From: Wenzhouxiangella sp.
Lineage (GTDB): Bacteria > Pseudomonadota > Gammaproteobacteria > Xanthomonadales > Wenzhouxiangellaceae
Assembly: GCA_007118895.1 (NCBI GenBank)
Contig: SKQS01000227.1
Location: 1-54,235, forward strand
DNA length: 54,235 nt
Direction: 5' to 3'
A program made the translations under genes and the position numbers. Below the pieces are notes generated by a model that did not search any database, was not told the DNA's origin, and worked only from the letters and a program-made list of their open reading frames with translations. Below, piece after piece: positions 17,145 to 26,505 of the stretch (its first letter is position 1; each line of letters opens with the position of its first letter).

Positions 17145-18092
17145 ATGGCACAAGCAGTTTGCGTGGTCAGCTATGGCGCCGACGTCGACAGCCGCTACAT
17201 TCAGATCAACCGCCACGGCGAGTCGACCGTGGACAAGATCGAGAATTCTCCGCGCGAAATTCGCGCATGGCTGAAGTCCATTACCGGCCCGGCCCGGCTG
17301 GCCGTCGAGGCCACCGGAGCCTATCACCTGGAACTGGTTGACCAGGCCCACCAGGCCGGTCTGACGGTCTACGTGGTCAACCCTCGGGCCATCCGGCAGT
17401 ATCGGGAAAGCGTCGGCCAGCGGGCCAAGAACGACCGCTGCGATGCCCGTCTGATCGCTCGCTATATCGATCGGGAACACGATGAGCTGCGACCCTACAC
17501 CCCGCTCAGCGCCCGGCAGCGCAGGGTCTGGCAGCTACTCAAGCGCCGTGCCACGCTGGTCAAGTCAAAACAGCAGGTCCAGCAAAGCCTGGCCGGCTTG
17601 ACCGGGCTGCGCGACCCGCTCCACCAGACTTTGTCACGGCTCGACGCCCTCATCAACCTACTTGAGAACCAGACTGAGGACTTGCTCAAGGAAATGAGGC
17701 TGTGGGAGCTGGTAGAGTGCTGCCAGTCCGTCCAGGGCATCGGCGAAGTGACCGCCATGGCCCTGGTCATCGCCTTCGACCGGGGCGAGTTCACCAGTGC
17801 CGATGCGTTCGTGGCCTATTTGGGCATGGACGTCAGGGTCCGTGACTCGGGCAAGTTTACCGGCCAGCGCAAGCTGACCAAGAAGGGTGATAGCGAGTGT
17901 CGACGACTGATCTTCAATGCGGCCAGAACTGCCGGTCGCTTTGCCTTCAAGCCCTATCTGGAGCGGTTCAAGAACCGCGGAATGAAGTCCACTCAGGCCC
18001 ATGTCGCATTGGCGCGCAAATTGATCCGTATCGCCTTCGCCCTGATGAAAAAGCGCGAACAGTTCGATCCAAATCGGCTCAAACTCGCTTGA
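17145..18092 (+). mobile_element. IS110-family transposase (element present, ends uncertain)
   Basis: A 315-residue transposase with the IS110 layout. The N-terminal DEDD RuvC-like domain shows GADVDSRYIQINR, AVEATGAYHLELVD and QRAKNDRCDARLIA. A coiled linker follows, then a Transposase_20 domain with VQGIGEVTAMALVIAF and LTKKGDSECRRLIFNAARTA. It appears full length. GGAGG lies about five bases before the ATG. The non-coding part is long on the 5' side (about 230 bp) and short on the 3' side, as in the IS110 rather than IS1111 group. It sits between two divergent paralogous regulator genes and directly against repeat copy C. Confidence 0.9.
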
Positions 18093-18108
18093 CTTTCAAC
18101 ATAGAATC

Positions 18109-18334
18109 TTATTCATGACGTGTTCGTAGCGCCGCTCTGCAGGCTGGTGCGGCTTGCCGAAGGCAAGAAGCGCGAGCTGGAAGAGCGAAAAGCGCGTGCC
18201 GCTCTGCAGGCTGGTGCGGCTTGCCGAAGGCAAGAAGCGCGAGCTGGAAGAGCGAAAAGCGCGTGCCGCTCTGCAGGCTGGTGCTGCAGATGCGGGGCTA
18301 AGGGGGCGTTGCAGTAGAAGGCGTCATGAACAAG
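18109..18334. repeat. Dispersed palindromic repeat, copy C (expanded core)
   Basis: The left end TTATTCATGACG and the right end CGTCATGAACAA are the inverted ends of the family in copies A and B. The right arm again has GCAGATGCGGGGCTAAGGGG and GCAGTAG. The core is unrelated to A and B and is made of a 67-bp tandem repeat. The 341-bp gap between the transposase and the next regulator consists of this element and short flanks. Confidence 0.75.
18131..18284. repeat. 67-bp tandem repeat inside copy C
   Basis: The unit begins GCCGCTCTGCAGGCTGGTGC at 18131, 18198 and 18265, giving two full copies and a 20-base third. The full units are identical by eye. Each contains the hairpin CTTGCCGAAGGCAAG. 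The period is not a multiple of three and the open frames through it are not convincing genes. Confidence 0.85.
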
Positions 18335-18433
18335 GGAGGATTAATGAGTCATCAGTAGGATTGCTCTGAGTTTCAGAGCCCCGGTGGTATCAACGTGATC
18401 GCCCGATTTGCTGCCATGGGTTAAACTCGAAGC

Positions 18434-20368
18434 ATGCCGGGAGATGTAAACGCAGACGTCGTCTGCTTTGCCGATTGTCAATTCCACACTCGGGCCTATC
18501 ATCTGATCAGGAACGGCGAGTCCGTTTCCGCAGAGCCCAAGGTCTTCGAGCTGCTGGCCATTCTCATCGAGCACCGGGATCGGGCGCTGTCGCGAGCCGA
18601 GCTGTTCGACCTGCTGTGGCCGGACCAGGAAGTCGGAGATTCGGCCCTTACTCACCTTGTCTACTCGCTGCGGCGCGCGGTCGGCGACGACTCGAAAGCC
18701 CAGACCATCATCCGCACCGTGCACCGGCGCGGCTACCAGTTCATCGCGCCGATCGAGACTCCTGAACAGCCAACAGCATCCGACAATTCATCGCCCTCCA
18801 ATCGCCGGTCAGTCATCATCGGCGCGCTGGCGCTGGTACTGGCATTTGGCGTGGCGGCGATGCTCTGGACGGGCGGTAACAGCGATGCCCCGGCGCCGGA
18901 TGAGCCACCTGCAGTCATCGAGGATGCCGGACCGCTGCGTCTGGGCCTGCTGCCGCTGACCAGGCCCGATGCCCCGGCCCGGCAGCGCTTTCTCGAGTCG
19001 TCGTTTTCAGAAGCAGTGAATGTGCGGCTGATGGACCTGCCGCAGATGCAGGTTCGTTCACCGGCCCTGATGCGTGAGCTGGTGCGCCAGGCCGACTCCC
19101 TCCAGGATCTGCTGAGCCAGGCCGAGCTCGACGCGCTGCTGGGCGGCCAGATCACGCCCTCGCTGGCCCCGGGCCGGGCCGACCTGACGGTGGAGCTGAT
19201 CCAGCCAACCGAAACCGGCCTGGCAGTCACACCGCTGGGTACCTGGACCATCCCGTTCCCGGACTCCAGCGAAGTATTTGCCGAGTTTCTTACCCTGCGC
19301 GATGCCATCGTCCAGCGTCTGCTGGACAATCTGTTTCCCGCCCTGGTGCTAGACGAGGACATCGGCGGCACCACTGACCCCGAGGCCTTCCGGCTGTTGC
19401 AGCTGGCGATGGAAAGCATTCGCGCCTTTTCGTGCACCGCCGGCAGCCTGGAGGATCTGCTACACCAGGCCCTGGCCATCGACCCCGACTTCTACCTGGC
19501 GCGAATCGCCCTGGCGGCGCTGTGGTACAACCAACACTGGGCCTGCAGTCAGCCGCCGCGCTACATCGACCTGGCATTGAGCGAGCTGGACCAGGCCCTG
19601 AATGCCCGCCCTGATCAGCCGATAGCCCTGTTTCTGCGTCATCTGATCTCCGTCGAGCAGGGCCGGATCGAGCAGACCCTGGAAGAGCTGGCCCGGCTAC
19701 TGGAAACCCGCCCACCCTACCCGACCCTGCGCTTCGGCCGCGCCTATGCGCTGACCTACGCCGGGTTTCTCGAACAGGCATCCGCCGAGCTCGATGCCAT
19801 CGTCGCCGCCGACCCGCTGTTCATGTCGGTGGAAACAGGCGTCACCCCGAATGCCTACCTGTATCTTGGCGATTACCAGCGCTTCGAGGCCACCATGCCG
19901 ACCCAGGACGCGCCGTTCTTCCGCTTCTACCGTGGCCTGATCGAACTCAAGCAGGACCGGACCGAATCAGCGCGTGAACTGCTGGAGCCGGCATTTGCCA
20001 TGAATCCGGCCGACATCTTCGCGCCGCTGACCGAGGCCATGCTGGCGGCCATGCGCGGCGAGCGCCGGACCGTGCTGGCCATCATCGGCGAGATTGACCG
20101 GCGCACCGCCGACAACCCGCGCGACGGTGAAATGGTTTTCAAGCAGGCCCAGATCCTGGCCATGGCCGGTGAAGATCAGGCGGCGGCAAGCCAGGTGCTG
20201 ACCGCGGTCGAGGCCGGTTTTTTCTGCCTTCAGTGCTACGTCGAGGACCCCTGGCTGAGCCGGCTTGAAGATCAGCCGGACTATCAGCGGGCTCTGACGC
20301 TGGCCCGGCAGCGCCAGCTGGCACTGGCCGAGCGCCTTGGCCTTGACCCCCCGCCAGATCCGCGCTGA
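18434..20368 (+). CDS. Membrane-anchored winged-helix/TPR regulator, paralogue of 14513
   Basis: 644 residues. The winged helix spans 10-105 (SAEPKVFELLAILIEHRDRA, TIIRTVHRRGYQFIAPIE). A membrane segment (SVIIGALALVLAFGVAAMLW) lies near residue 130. A periplasmic part has TPR-like helical repeats (ALNARPDQPIALFLRHLISV, AIDPDFYLARIALAALWYN) and a Cys pair (CLQCYVEDPW). The DNA-binding half is near identical in pattern to the regulator at 16888, while the sensory half differs. It points toward the secreted-protein cluster 124 bp downstream, a plausible target by position only. Confidence 0.85.
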   Translation: MPGDVNADVVCFADCQFHTRAYHLIRNGESVSAEPKVFELLAILIEHRDRALSRAELFDLLWPDQEVGDSALTHLVYSLRRAVGDDSKAQTIIRTVHRRGYQFIAPIETPEQPTASDNSSPSNRRSVIIGALALVLAFGVAAMLWTGGNSDAPAPDEPPAVIEDAGPLRLGLLPLTRPDAPARQRFLESSFSEAVNVRLMDLPQMQVRSPALMRELVRQADSLQDLLSQAELDALLGGQITPSLAPGRADLTVELIQPTETGLAVTPLGTWTIPFPDSSEVFAEFLTLRDAIVQRLLDNLFPALVLDEDIGGTTDPEAFRLLQLAMESIRAFSCTAGSLEDLLHQALAIDPDFYLARIALAALWYNQHWACSQPPRYIDLALSELDQALNARPDQPIALFLRHLISVEQGRIEQTLEELARLLETRPPYPTLRFGRAYALTYAGFLEQASAELDAIVAADPLFMSVETGVTPNAYLYLGDYQRFEATMPTQDAPFFRFYRGLIELKQDRTESARELLEPAFAMNPADIFAPLTEAMLAAMRGERRTVLAIIGEIDRRTADNPRDGEMVFKQAQILAMAGEDQAAASQVLTAVEAGFFCLQCYVEDPWLSRLEDQPDYQRALTLARQRQLALAERLGLDPPPDPR

Positions 20369-20491
20369 ACCGAGCTCCAAACACTTTCCTGAGAGTTTCC
20401 AGATAACTTCATCGGAACTTGCTCATGTTTGACGGCCCTTCCGTCGGCACGATAGTGGCGAACTTTCACCCACGATCTGCCGGAGGAACCC

Positions 20492-22246
20492 ATGAGCTTT
20501 CGAGACATCAAGACCCGTGACGCTGGCGCCCGTCACCCGATACTGATCATAATGGCCGTAGCGCTGATGACCCTGCCAGGATTATTGTCTGGCGCGGTAC
20601 CCATTACCTACCAGGGCCAGCTCAAGCAGTCCGGAACACCGGTGACCGACAACGTCACCATGAGTTTCCAGCTGTACGACAGCCTGACCGGCGGCACCAG
20701 CCTGGCCGGGCCACAGACAATTACCGATGTCCCGGTCGAAGACGGACTGTTCCAGGTCCAACTGGATTTTGGATTGACCAGGCTGGCCAATATTTTCGAC
20801 GGGTCGCCGGTTTACCTGGAGATCAGCGTCGACGGCACGCCACTTCTGCCCCGCCAGCGCATTACCGCCGCACCGATGGCGCTGAGCGTGCTCGGAGGCT
20901 CAGGATCGAACTGGCTAGTCAGCGGATCCAGTCTCTATTACAACGACGGCCCAGTGGGCATCGGTACGACTCAACCCACGGCGCAGCTCAGCGTGGTTGG
21001 CACTGGCCAGTTCGGTGCCTCGAACAATGAAGCCAGCGGCGACAACAGCTTCGTTGCCGGCGGGCAGAACAACCAGGTGACTGGCACATCTGCACACGGA
21101 GCCATACTGGGCGGGCAGTTCAATGAAGTGACCGGAAATCTATCGGCCATCATCGGAGGCTACGAAAACACGGTTACCGGGACAAGCAGCGTCATCCTGG
21201 CCGGATACAACACGCAGGTAAGCGGCTCGGAAAGCATCGCCAGTGGCGACGACAACATTGTCTCCGGCTCCAGTTCCGCGGTCATCGGAGCGGCAGACTC
21301 GGAGGTGACCGACAGCGGCTCTTTCATCGGAGGAGGGCGCTTTAATGCCGTGACTGCCAGTCGCTCGGGGATCATAGCTGGAGTCAGCAACGAAGTGACC
21401 AGCGGATCTTCGGTGATTGCTGGCGGGAGAGATAACGTGGCATCGGGCTCTAGATCCTTTATAGCCGCAGGAGGCGACAACTTTACTGATGGAGCCAACA
21501 GCTTCGCCGGTGGGGTTGCCGCGCATGCGCTGCACAACGGCACCTTCGTCTGGAGCGATTCCAGCGACACACCGTTCGCTTCCACCGCTGAAGACCAGTT
21601 CCTGGTATACGCCACCGGCGGGGTCGGGTTTGGCCGGGCACCATTGCTCGGCGATGGCGGCGAAAACACCGACTGGTTCGAAATCGATGCGCCATTCGGA
21701 ACAGTCAGCGGCGACGCAGGCGACGGTGAGTCGGCTGCCTTGCGCGTGCGCCTCGACGGTTCTACACGATTGAGGCTGTTGCGCAACGGCGGACTTGCCG
21801 TGGGTGACAGCTATCGAAACAGCGGAGTACCAGAACGCGGTCTTCGGGTCTCCGGCCAGACCCTGCTGGAAAGCGAGGTCACGATCAACGATGACCTCGA
21901 AGTCAACGGCGATGTCTCTCAACCCGGCAGCGCCAACGGCCTGGTCAAGGCCTCGGCCCTGGTCAACTGCTCAGGCGGCGGCAGCAGCTCGGTGCGGTTT
22001 TTCAACAACGTCACCGGCACGCTTACCGTGACCGGCGATGGCGGCAGCGGGGGCTGTTTCATCAACTTCAATTTCTCGCTCAGCGATCGATACTGGCAGG
22101 TCAGTGCTGCTGACGATGGCTCATCGGGTATCCCGTCGGCCGACTACGCTTCCTGCGCCCGCGGGCCGGCCACGATACTTCGCTGCGTCCGCCGGGATTC
22201 AAGCGGCAACGCCTCGTCGGGCGGGATCATGATCACCGTCTACTGA
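20492..22246 (+). CDS. Secreted protein with YadA-like head repeats
   Basis: 584 residues. A hydrophobic export segment (ILIIMAVALMTLPGLLSGA) starts near residue 18. A beta domain follows ([20 protein letters not shown] ... PRQRITAAPMALS) that is repeated in the collagen-like protein at 23437. The middle (residues about 175-335) has roughly 14-residue repeats of the form GGxxNxVTGxxSxIxG, matching the left-handed beta-roll of YadA-type adhesin heads. The C-terminal part (after EINDDLEVNGDVSQPGS) is a globular tail of unknown type. There is no membrane anchor barrel, so it is released or held by another protein. Good ribosome site: GGAGG before the ATG. Confidence 0.75.
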   Translation: MSFRDIKTRDAGARHPILIIMAVALMTLPGLLSGAVPITYQGQLKQSGTPVTDNVTMSFQLYDSLTGGTSLAGPQTITDVPVEDGLFQVQLDFGLTRLANIFDGSPVYLEISVDGTPLLPRQRITAAPMALSVLGGSGSNWLVSGSSLYYNDGPVGIGTTQPTAQLSVVGTGQFGASNNEASGDNSFVAGGQNNQVTGTSAHGAILGGQFNEVTGNLSAIIGGYENTVTGTSSVILAGYNTQVSGSESIASGDDNIVSGSSSAVIGAADSEVTDSGSFIGGGRFNAVTASRSGIIAGVSNEVTSGSSVIAGGRDNVASGSRSFIAAGGDNFTDGANSFAGGVAAHALHNGTFVWSDSSDTPFASTAEDQFLVYATGGVGFGRAPLLGDGGENTDWFEIDAPFGTVSGDAGDGESAALRVRLDGSTRLRLLRNGGLAVGDSYRNSGVPERGLRVSGQTLLESEVTINDDLEVNGDVSQPGSANGLVKASALVNCSGGGSSSVRFFNNVTGTLTVTGDGGSGGCFINFNFSLSDRYWQVSAADDGSSGIPSADYASCARGPATILRCVRRDSSGNASSGGIMITVY

Positions 22247-22326
22247 CGCCAGCCCGCGCGTCGACCAATCAATCACCAATCCACATCAAAGCAGACAAGG
22301 GCGCCGTGTGCGCCGGAGGAAGGAAC

Positions 22327-22596
22327 ATGATTCGCAAGATCATTTACCCATGCCTGTTCATGCTGGCGCTCGCCGTACCGGCAGCTGCCCAGGACTACAG
22401 CATCGACTTCTACAAGATCGCCGGCGGCGGCGAAATCGAGTCCGAGGGCGGCAACTGGACCCTGTCAGGCACCTTTGGCCAGTGGGATGTGGATACCGCA
22501 GCCCCGCTGTCCGGCGGCGCCTGGGAGCTGGTCGGCGGATTCTGGGGCGTCAACCTGGAAACCGACGTGATCTTCAAGGACGGATTCGAGAGCTGA
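22327..22596 (+). CDS. Small secreted protein ending IFKDGFES
   Basis: 89 residues. It has a signal peptide (MIRKIIYPCLFMLALAVPAAA), a short beta-rich body (TLSGTFGQWDVDTAAPLSGG) and the C-terminus DVIFKDGFES. Similar F-x-DGFE endings are, as I recall, frequent on exported proteins of Xanthomonadales-like bacteria; whether they act as a sorting tag is not established here. GGAGGAAGGAAC precedes the ATG. It lies in the same direction as the adhesin-like genes. Confidence 0.7.
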   Translation: MIRKIIYPCLFMLALAVPAAAQDYSIDFYKIAGGGEIESEGGNWTLSGTFGQWDVDTAAPLSGGAWELVGGFWGVNLETDVIFKDGFES

Positions 22597-22738
22597 CCGA
22601 ACCGCCTTGCGTTTTCCCCGGGAGCCACCCGGCTCCCGCTGGCCCCGGGTCCATTACAAACCCGGCAGGTTGGGACCCGGGGCCAACCTTGAACTATGCA
22701 AGCAACCTGCCAATGAAACCCACTTTCAGGAGAGCACC

Positions 22739-23323
22739 ATGTATAGCCAAGTACGACCATTGAACTTCACCTTGCTGCTCAAGGCAGCCCTGCTGGCCCT
22801 GCTGCTGGCCGGCGCCCATGCCGTGGCCGATGACGACCCGGTCTGCCCCAGCTGCAACATGTTCCCGGGCACTCCGGCGCCGCAGCCGCCGGCGCCACCG
22901 CCGCCGGATGCCGCCGCCGACGCCGTGGGAACCTGGCAACTGCTGGTCCAGTTCCCCGACATGCCGCCGTTTCTGGAGTTCATTACTTTCCACTACGGCG
23001 GCACGCTGACCGAAACCAACACCTCGCTGCACGGCAACAGCGCCAATCCGTTCTTCCCGTTCAACGGTAACGACGGTTTCGGCCTGTGGCAGGACAACGG
23101 TGACGGCACCATTTCATTCGCCTTCAAGAAGATGATGTTCGAGGCCGAGCAGAACGAGTTCATCGGCTTTCTGCGAGTGAAGGGCTCGGCCATCGTCGAG
23201 GACGGCATCTGGGAAGACGTGGAATCCAACACCTCCATCATCACCCCGGACGGCTTCGTCATCGAGGACTTCGGCCAGGCACTGGTCACCGGCGCCCGGA
23301 TGGACTTAGAGACCATCAACTAA
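22739..23323 (+). CDS. Secreted protein of unknown function
   Basis: 194 residues. A signal peptide (FTLLLKAALLALLLAGAHAVA) is followed by a Cys pair (CPSCNMFPG), then a Pro/Ala linker (PAPQPPAPPPPDAAADA). A compact beta domain follows (GTWQLLVQFPDMPPFLEFIT, then GFGLWQDNGDGTISFAFKKM). The body recalls lipocalin-like or DUF-type barrels, but no family is recognised with confidence. AGGAG stands seven bases before the ATG; the frame is open further upstream without a start signal. Confidence 0.65.
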   Translation: MYSQVRPLNFTLLLKAALLALLLAGAHAVADDDPVCPSCNMFPGTPAPQPPAPPPPDAAADAVGTWQLLVQFPDMPPFLEFITFHYGGTLTETNTSLHGNSANPFFPFNGNDGFGLWQDNGDGTISFAFKKMMFEAEQNEFIGFLRVKGSAIVEDGIWEDVESNTSIITPDGFVIEDFGQALVTGARMDLETIN

Positions 23324-23436
23324 ACAACCCGACCCACCCGAAGTCGGATCAGACATGCCCGGGAACCGGCCCACCAGCAGCCGGTCCCGGGTGTGCAGTT
23401 TAATTCCGCATTCCGCAACCTTGGCCCGAGGACACC

Positions 23437-25311
23437 ATGAATCACCGCAACTGGACCTTAACTAGTCCCTGCACAAGTATTCTTTTTCTGACATTGTTGG
23501 TTCTGCCGGGCCTGGCAGCTGCCGCACCCGTCACCTACCAGGGTCAGCTGAAGCAATCCGGCACACCGCTTACCGATACCGTCACCATGAGCTTCGAGCT
23601 ATTCGACAGCCTGGTCGACGGGAACAGCATGGCCGGACCCCAGACCATCCCCGACGTGCCGGTCGAGCAAGGCCTTTTCCAGGTTGAACTGGACTTCGGG
23701 AATGCTTTCGACGGCTCAACGCGGTGGCTGGAAATCACCGTCGAAGGCAGCCTGCTCAGCCCGCGCCAGCGTATTGGAGCCGCCCCTCTGGCCCATTTCG
23801 CGCTGGGCGGCAACGAGGGACCACCCGGAGCACAAGGTCCAGCGGGGCCACCGGGACCACAAGGTCCACCTGGAACAGAGGGACCGGCAGGTCTACAGGG
23901 TCCCGACGGCCCGCCCGGTCCGGAAGGCCCACAAGGGACTGCGGGGCCACAAGGCCCGGAAGGCCCGGCCGGTTCCGATGGTGCGCAAGGCGAGCCTGGT
24001 CCACCAGGACAGGAAGGCCCACCGGGTCCAGTAGGTCCGCCGGGAGAACAGGGGCCTGCAGGCCCACGGGGCGCGCAAGGTCCTGCCGGCCCCCAAGGCC
24101 CTGCTGGTTCGCAGGGTCCACCGGGTCCTGCCGGACCAGCAGGCCTCGGTATCGATAGGGGAGCCCCCTCCAATACATTCGATCTCGTATTTTCTACTGG
24201 CTTGCTGGGAGGCATCCCCAATCATGAGCTCGATGCGACCCATGACGCGGAGGGGCGACTGGTTGTTGCCGTTAGACAAGGCGACACGCTTCAAACAATA
24301 CGCTGCAACAATGCCGATTGCGCGGCTAGTCCAGCCCCTGCGCAAACCTTGGCCGACGCTCCTGTAGCCGGCGCAGTGAACGCGCCACTGGAAATCCTGC
24401 TCGGGTCGGATGGTCTGATTTACATACTTTATATCGGCACTGCGGATAATCTAGTGCTTGCCCGCTGCACTTCGGTTGCCTGTACGCAACTGGAAACCGT
24501 CATGCAAACCACTAGCGGCATCCACGCCGTGCGTGACGTGGCATTCGCGGTGCAGCAAAACGGCAACCTGATCCTGTTTGCAGCAAGGTCCAACGGGAGC
24601 GTCGACATTTACCGTTGCGTCGATTCAAGCTGCTCGGCAACCATAGATCAGCCAATGTTAATCACCTTCGGAGTGCATCAAGTCTCGGCGATACCCAGCA
24701 GTCTGGCCGACGGAGCAGTAGCCGTTGCCACGCTACATCAGCCGATTACAGGGCCACTGGGCACAATCCGCATCAGCACTTGCTCTTCATCTGTTCAAGA
24801 CAGTTGCACTCAAAGATCGTTGTTTAGCGGTGTCAACATGTTTGGCGGAGTACGAGCCATAGCGGGAATCGATGGGATACCATTGGTTGGATACTTGGAA
24901 GGATGGGGAACCAACGGCAGCTCTTTCAGCATAGCTCGTTGCCAGGGAATCGACTGCGATAGCGTTGCCGAAGCACAAGCCGCCACCGCCTTTCAGCCGC
25001 AAGAGCAGTGGCGTCTGGGCGGAACCTTGCTGGGCAACGGTTTACCCGCCTTCGTCCTGGGCGATAACGAGACACGTGTTGCAATTTGCCCGGACGGCAC
25101 TTGCATGGCGCCTCCGGTATTGTTCAGGCCCTCGCTGACCTCGGACTTGCCCGACGACCCTTCCACCACGCGCGCGGTCGCTGGTACAGTGGGGCCTGAC
25201 GGTGCCTTGCGGATCGTTCGACCCGCCGACACAAGTGCGAGTTTTCTCGAGTTAAGGTACATTCGGTGTCGCGATACCATCAGCTGCCTGCCCTATCACA
25301 GGCCGAGGTGA
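23437..25311 (+). CDS. Secreted collagen-like protein with Cys-pair repeat domain
   Basis: 624 residues in four parts. First is an export signal (about 1-30). Second is the beta domain shared with the protein at 20492 ([33 protein letters not shown]). Third is an uninterrupted collagen-like run of 37 G-x-y triplets (residues 128-238). Fourth is a C-terminal region with seven evenly spread strand-plus-Cys-pair motifs, such as RCNNADC, RCTSVAC, RCVDSSC, RCQGIDC, ICPDGTC and RCRDTISC. Seven repeats suggest a disulfide-braced seven-bladed propeller on a trimeric stalk. Function is unknown; adhesion or ligand binding is a guess. The signal-peptide codons include a transposon-end match (23461-23481). 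Confidence 0.8.
   Translation: MNHRNWTLTSPCTSILFLTLLVLPGLAAAAPVTYQGQLKQSGTPLTDTVTMSFELFDSLVDGNSMAGPQTIPDVPVEQGLFQVELDFGNAFDGSTRWLEITVEGSLLSPRQRIGAAPLAHFALGGNEGPPGAQGPAGPPGPQGPPGTEGPAGLQGPDGPPGPEGPQGTAGPQGPEGPAGSDGAQGEPGPPGQEGPPGPVGPPGEQGPAGPRGAQGPAGPQGPAGSQGPPGPAGPAGLGIDRGAPSNTFDLVFSTGLLGGIPNHELDATHDAEGRLVVAVRQGDTLQTIRCNNADCAASPAPAQTLADAPVAGAVNAPLEILLGSDGLIYILYIGTADNLVLARCTSVACTQLETVMQTTSGIHAVRDVAFAVQQNGNLILFAARSNGSVDIYRCVDSSCSATIDQPMLITFGVHQVSAIPSSLADGAVAVATLHQPITGPLGTIRISTCSSSVQDSCTQRSLFSGVNMFGGVRAIAGIDGIPLVGYLEGWGTNGSSFSIARCQGIDCDSVAEAQAATAFQPQEQWRLGGTLLGNGLPAFVLGDNETRVAICPDGTCMAPPVLFRPSLTSDLPDDPSTTRAVAGTVGPDGALRIVRPADTSASFLELRYIRCRDTISCLPYHRPR
23461..23481 (+). repeat. Solo match to the MITE terminal repeat, inside a signal peptide
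   Basis: ACTAGTCCCTGCACAAGTAT followed by T matches the left end of the MITE at 48459 (ACTAGTCCCTGCATAAGTAT then T) at 20 of 21 bases. It encodes TSPCTSI within the export signal of the collagen-like protein. No second end or target duplication is seen nearby. Confidence 0.75.
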
Positions 25312-25485
25312 AACTGCCAACAAAGGCACAGGGAGGGCTGAATGACTCAGCAAGGGCGCGCCTGACCCGCGGCCAGCGTTGAACTCTGTGGCCGGTCTGC
25401 ATATACCCCAGTCTCTGAGCTATACTCAATGCAGCGACTCGCCGCCGGCGAGCTCGCCTGGCGTATACAAGTCGGGAGAAGGATC

Positions 25486-26478
25486 ATGCGTTGGATTCCG
25501 GCTGCATTTGTGCTGGTATTCGCAGCTTGTCATCAGGCTGTCTGGGCAATGTCCGAGGAGCAAGAGACCACAGAGCCATTCGACCAGGCCGAGCACGCGG
25601 TCCGGATGGTGTCGGTGACACGGCAACTGCTGGACTCCGGCCATCCGCAGCAACAGGCTGCCGGTCTGCTGCTAGCCGAGCTTTCCAACAGCTGGGCCTG
25701 GTGGGATCAAGAGCCGATCCTGGATGAGACCGAGTCGGTAGCGTTGCTGCATGATCTGATCCGGCGCGCCGACTCGGCGTCTAACCGTGCGCTGCTGGCC
25801 CAGGTCTGCGCGGTGTTGGACCTGCGAGCCGACTGTCGCCGTCAGGGCCTGGACCAGGCCATTGCCGAACAGGACGGAGCCGAGCTGATCGCCCGGCTGG
25901 ATCTGACCGACAACGACGAAGCTGAACGAGCCCGCGAGCTCATCATCGCCAGCAGAGCCCTGAATGAGCGCTACGCGGATTTTGCGCTGATTCTTCTCGA
26001 TGCCATGGAGACCCACGGCGACATGGAGCCAACGGAGTTGATGAGCGCCTGGTTTTACAGCATGAACCAGGTGTCTCCGATGAGCCTGATGGCAGATCAA
26101 TGCAGGAAGCCGGCCATTGACGATCCGGCGTTGGACCGCGCCTGCGAGCGCATGCTGCAGGCGTTGATGGAAGGCAGTCGCAGCATGTTGTTCAACATGC
26201 TCGGCTCCCGCCTGATGGCCAAGCGCGCCGAAGCGCGGGGAGAGGCCGCTGCAGTCGACAGGCACGAACAATGGCGGGCCCGTTATCGGGACTGGATGAG
26301 CTGTGCCAGCGGGAACGGGGCGAATTTCTGGGAAACCGCCGATGCGCAGCTTCTGCGCACCTTCCTCGAGCGCTTTCAGTACCACGGCGAGGCCAGCGCG
26401 CATGCTTTCGTCGCCGCCCGGGCCGGCGTGGACTGCGGGCTGCCCGAGCCATCACCATTCAGCACTGCCGCAAGATAA
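25486..26478 (+). CDS. Exported alpha-helical protein of unknown function
   Basis: About 330 residues. A signal peptide (MRWIPAAFVLVFAACHQAVW) carries a Cys that could be a lipobox, although Phe at -3 is unusual. The rest is helical with no recognised family (EHAVRMVSVTRQLLDSGHPQ, LLFNMLGSRLMAKRAEARGE). The ATG at 25486 has GGAGAAGG three to six bases upstream and is preferred over one 19 codons earlier. It converges on the kinase at 26506 with 27 bases between stops. Confidence 0.65.
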   Translation: MRWIPAAFVLVFAACHQAVWAMSEEQETTEPFDQAEHAVRMVSVTRQLLDSGHPQQQAAGLLLAELSNSWAWWDQEPILDETESVALLHDLIRRADSASNRALLAQVCAVLDLRADCRRQGLDQAIAEQDGAELIARLDLTDNDEAERARELIIASRALNERYADFALILLDAMETHGDMEPTELMSAWFYSMNQVSPMSLMADQCRKPAIDDPALDRACERMLQALMEGSRSMLFNMLGSRLMAKRAEARGEAAAVDRHEQWRARYRDWMSCASGNGANFWETADAQLLRTFLERFQYHGEASAHAFVAARAGVDCGLPEPSPFSTAAR

Positions 26479-26505
26479 GTAGCGCGACGGCTTGCTTTTC
26501 GCTGA

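Noticed and set aside
18131-18284. CRISPR-like tandem repeat
   Set aside because: The 67-bp units are contiguous, with no unique spacers and no cas genes.
18120-18369. Short frames with KKRELEERKAR repeats
   Set aside because: They arise from the 67-bp repeat, shift frame between units and lack a start site.
21040-21490. Repeats in the YadA-like gene as a DNA repeat array
   Set aside because: The repeat is clear in the protein but the DNA is diverged, so it is a protein motif, not a DNA element.
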